Source of the DNA: Arion vulgaris
Lineage: Eukaryota; Mollusca; Gastropoda; Stylommatophora; Arionidae
DNA length: 64,000 nucleotides
Reading direction: 5' to 3'
NCBI GenBank assembly: GCA_020796225.1
Contig: CM036756.1
Location: forward strand, 44,149,398-44,213,397
Made by a program: the position numbers and the translations under genes. The notes below the pieces were generated by a model. It saw only the letters and a list, made by a program, of their open reading frames with translations. It was not told where the DNA came from and made no database searches. Positions 63,800 through 64,000 of the stretch are shown here, one piece after another; the stretch's first letter is position 1; each line of letters starts with the position of its first letter.

Positions 63800-63960
63800 G
63801 ACTGCAGTAAAACTTGATAAATAGTGAAACACGTACAAACAAAGTACTATAGTTTTACAAAATACATAAACAGTGACGATAAACAGCAACGTTTCGACCA
63901 ACAAGGCCTTTATCAAGCAAACGAACAAACAGGAGTGACAAATTAAAATGAAACACAAAT
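63800..63960 (-). mobile_element. Single-arm relative of the fold-back element
   Basis: ACACGTACAAACAAAGTACT, AGTTTTACAAAATACATAAA, CAGCAACGTTTCGACCAACA and AGGCCTTTATCAAGCAAACG match the left arm of 33500-34110 in order. On the - strand the core is TTGATAAAGGCCTTGTTGGT then CGAAACGTTGCTG. Confidence 0.78.
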
Positions 63961-64000
63961 GGACGACCAAATACCAACGTATCTAAGGAAAATCTGGAAT

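Overview
This is eukaryotic, animal-type DNA with no bacterial features. It is AT-rich and filled with LINE, SINE, hAT, Tc1/mariner and tandem-repeat sequence, and it lacks dense genes, operons and ribosome-binding-site spacing. The mix (RTE-like and RNase H-bearing LINEs, tRNA-headed SINEs with (GAA)n tails, a DD34E Tc1 element, ZBED/ZMYM-like hATs) would suit a lophotrochozoan such as a mollusc, but that is inference; no single-copy gene fixes the species. I recognise no rRNA gene, true tRNA gene or CRISPR.

Layout. 1-20.8 kb is a block of minisatellites: a 54-bp array (1-2856 and 5233-5802) split by a LINE insertion with an inverted 5' part, a LINE tail (5820-6170) running straight into about 145 copies of an 83-bp unit (to 18.8 kb) with three blocks of a 24-bp sub-unit, then an 18-bp array (19.26-20.79 kb) whose unit is the core of the 54-bp unit. 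21-33 kb is nested transposons: an endonuclease-region LINE piece, SINEs, and a 5.86-kb hAT composite (26868-32722, 8-bp target duplication) that contains two LINEs and a SINE, each with its own target duplication. 33.5-34.1 kb is a fold-back element. 34848-37261 is a second hAT with terminal repeats and a perfect 8-bp duplication but a frameshifted transposase. 39.5-45.8 kb has five more tandem arrays, two of which grow out of the 5' ends of SINEs. 46-59 kb holds LINE and SINE fragments and the only candidate host gene, two possible exons of a type II membrane protein (49021-49803). 59976-62390 is a Tc1/mariner element whose transposase is interrupted only by one stop codon and which carries an RTE-like LINE in its upstream region.

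The general picture is a gene-poor region in which transposons land in one another and pieces of transposons are amplified into minisatellites. Four arrays can be traced to a parent mobile element: the 83-bp array to a LINE C-terminal end, two 23-bp arrays to SINE 5' ends, and the 28-bp and 38-bp arrays to one internal site of the fold-back family. Long reading frames in the arrays arise because the periods are multiples of three (54, 18, 24) or the unit has no stops; I do not treat them as genes.

LINE names used here are local labels. L-1: RT plus RNase H, I/Ingi-like. L-2: the group ending in a YIEKQ..KWFGHL type C-terminus. L-3: RTE-like with FADD. L-4: a second FADD-type group with (GAT)n tails. 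L-5: CR1/L2-like tails. L-6: a group with a GRPKQTW-type C-terminus. SINE-A, SINE-B and SINE-C are likewise local labels. All family names rest on motif recognition by eye, not on a search.
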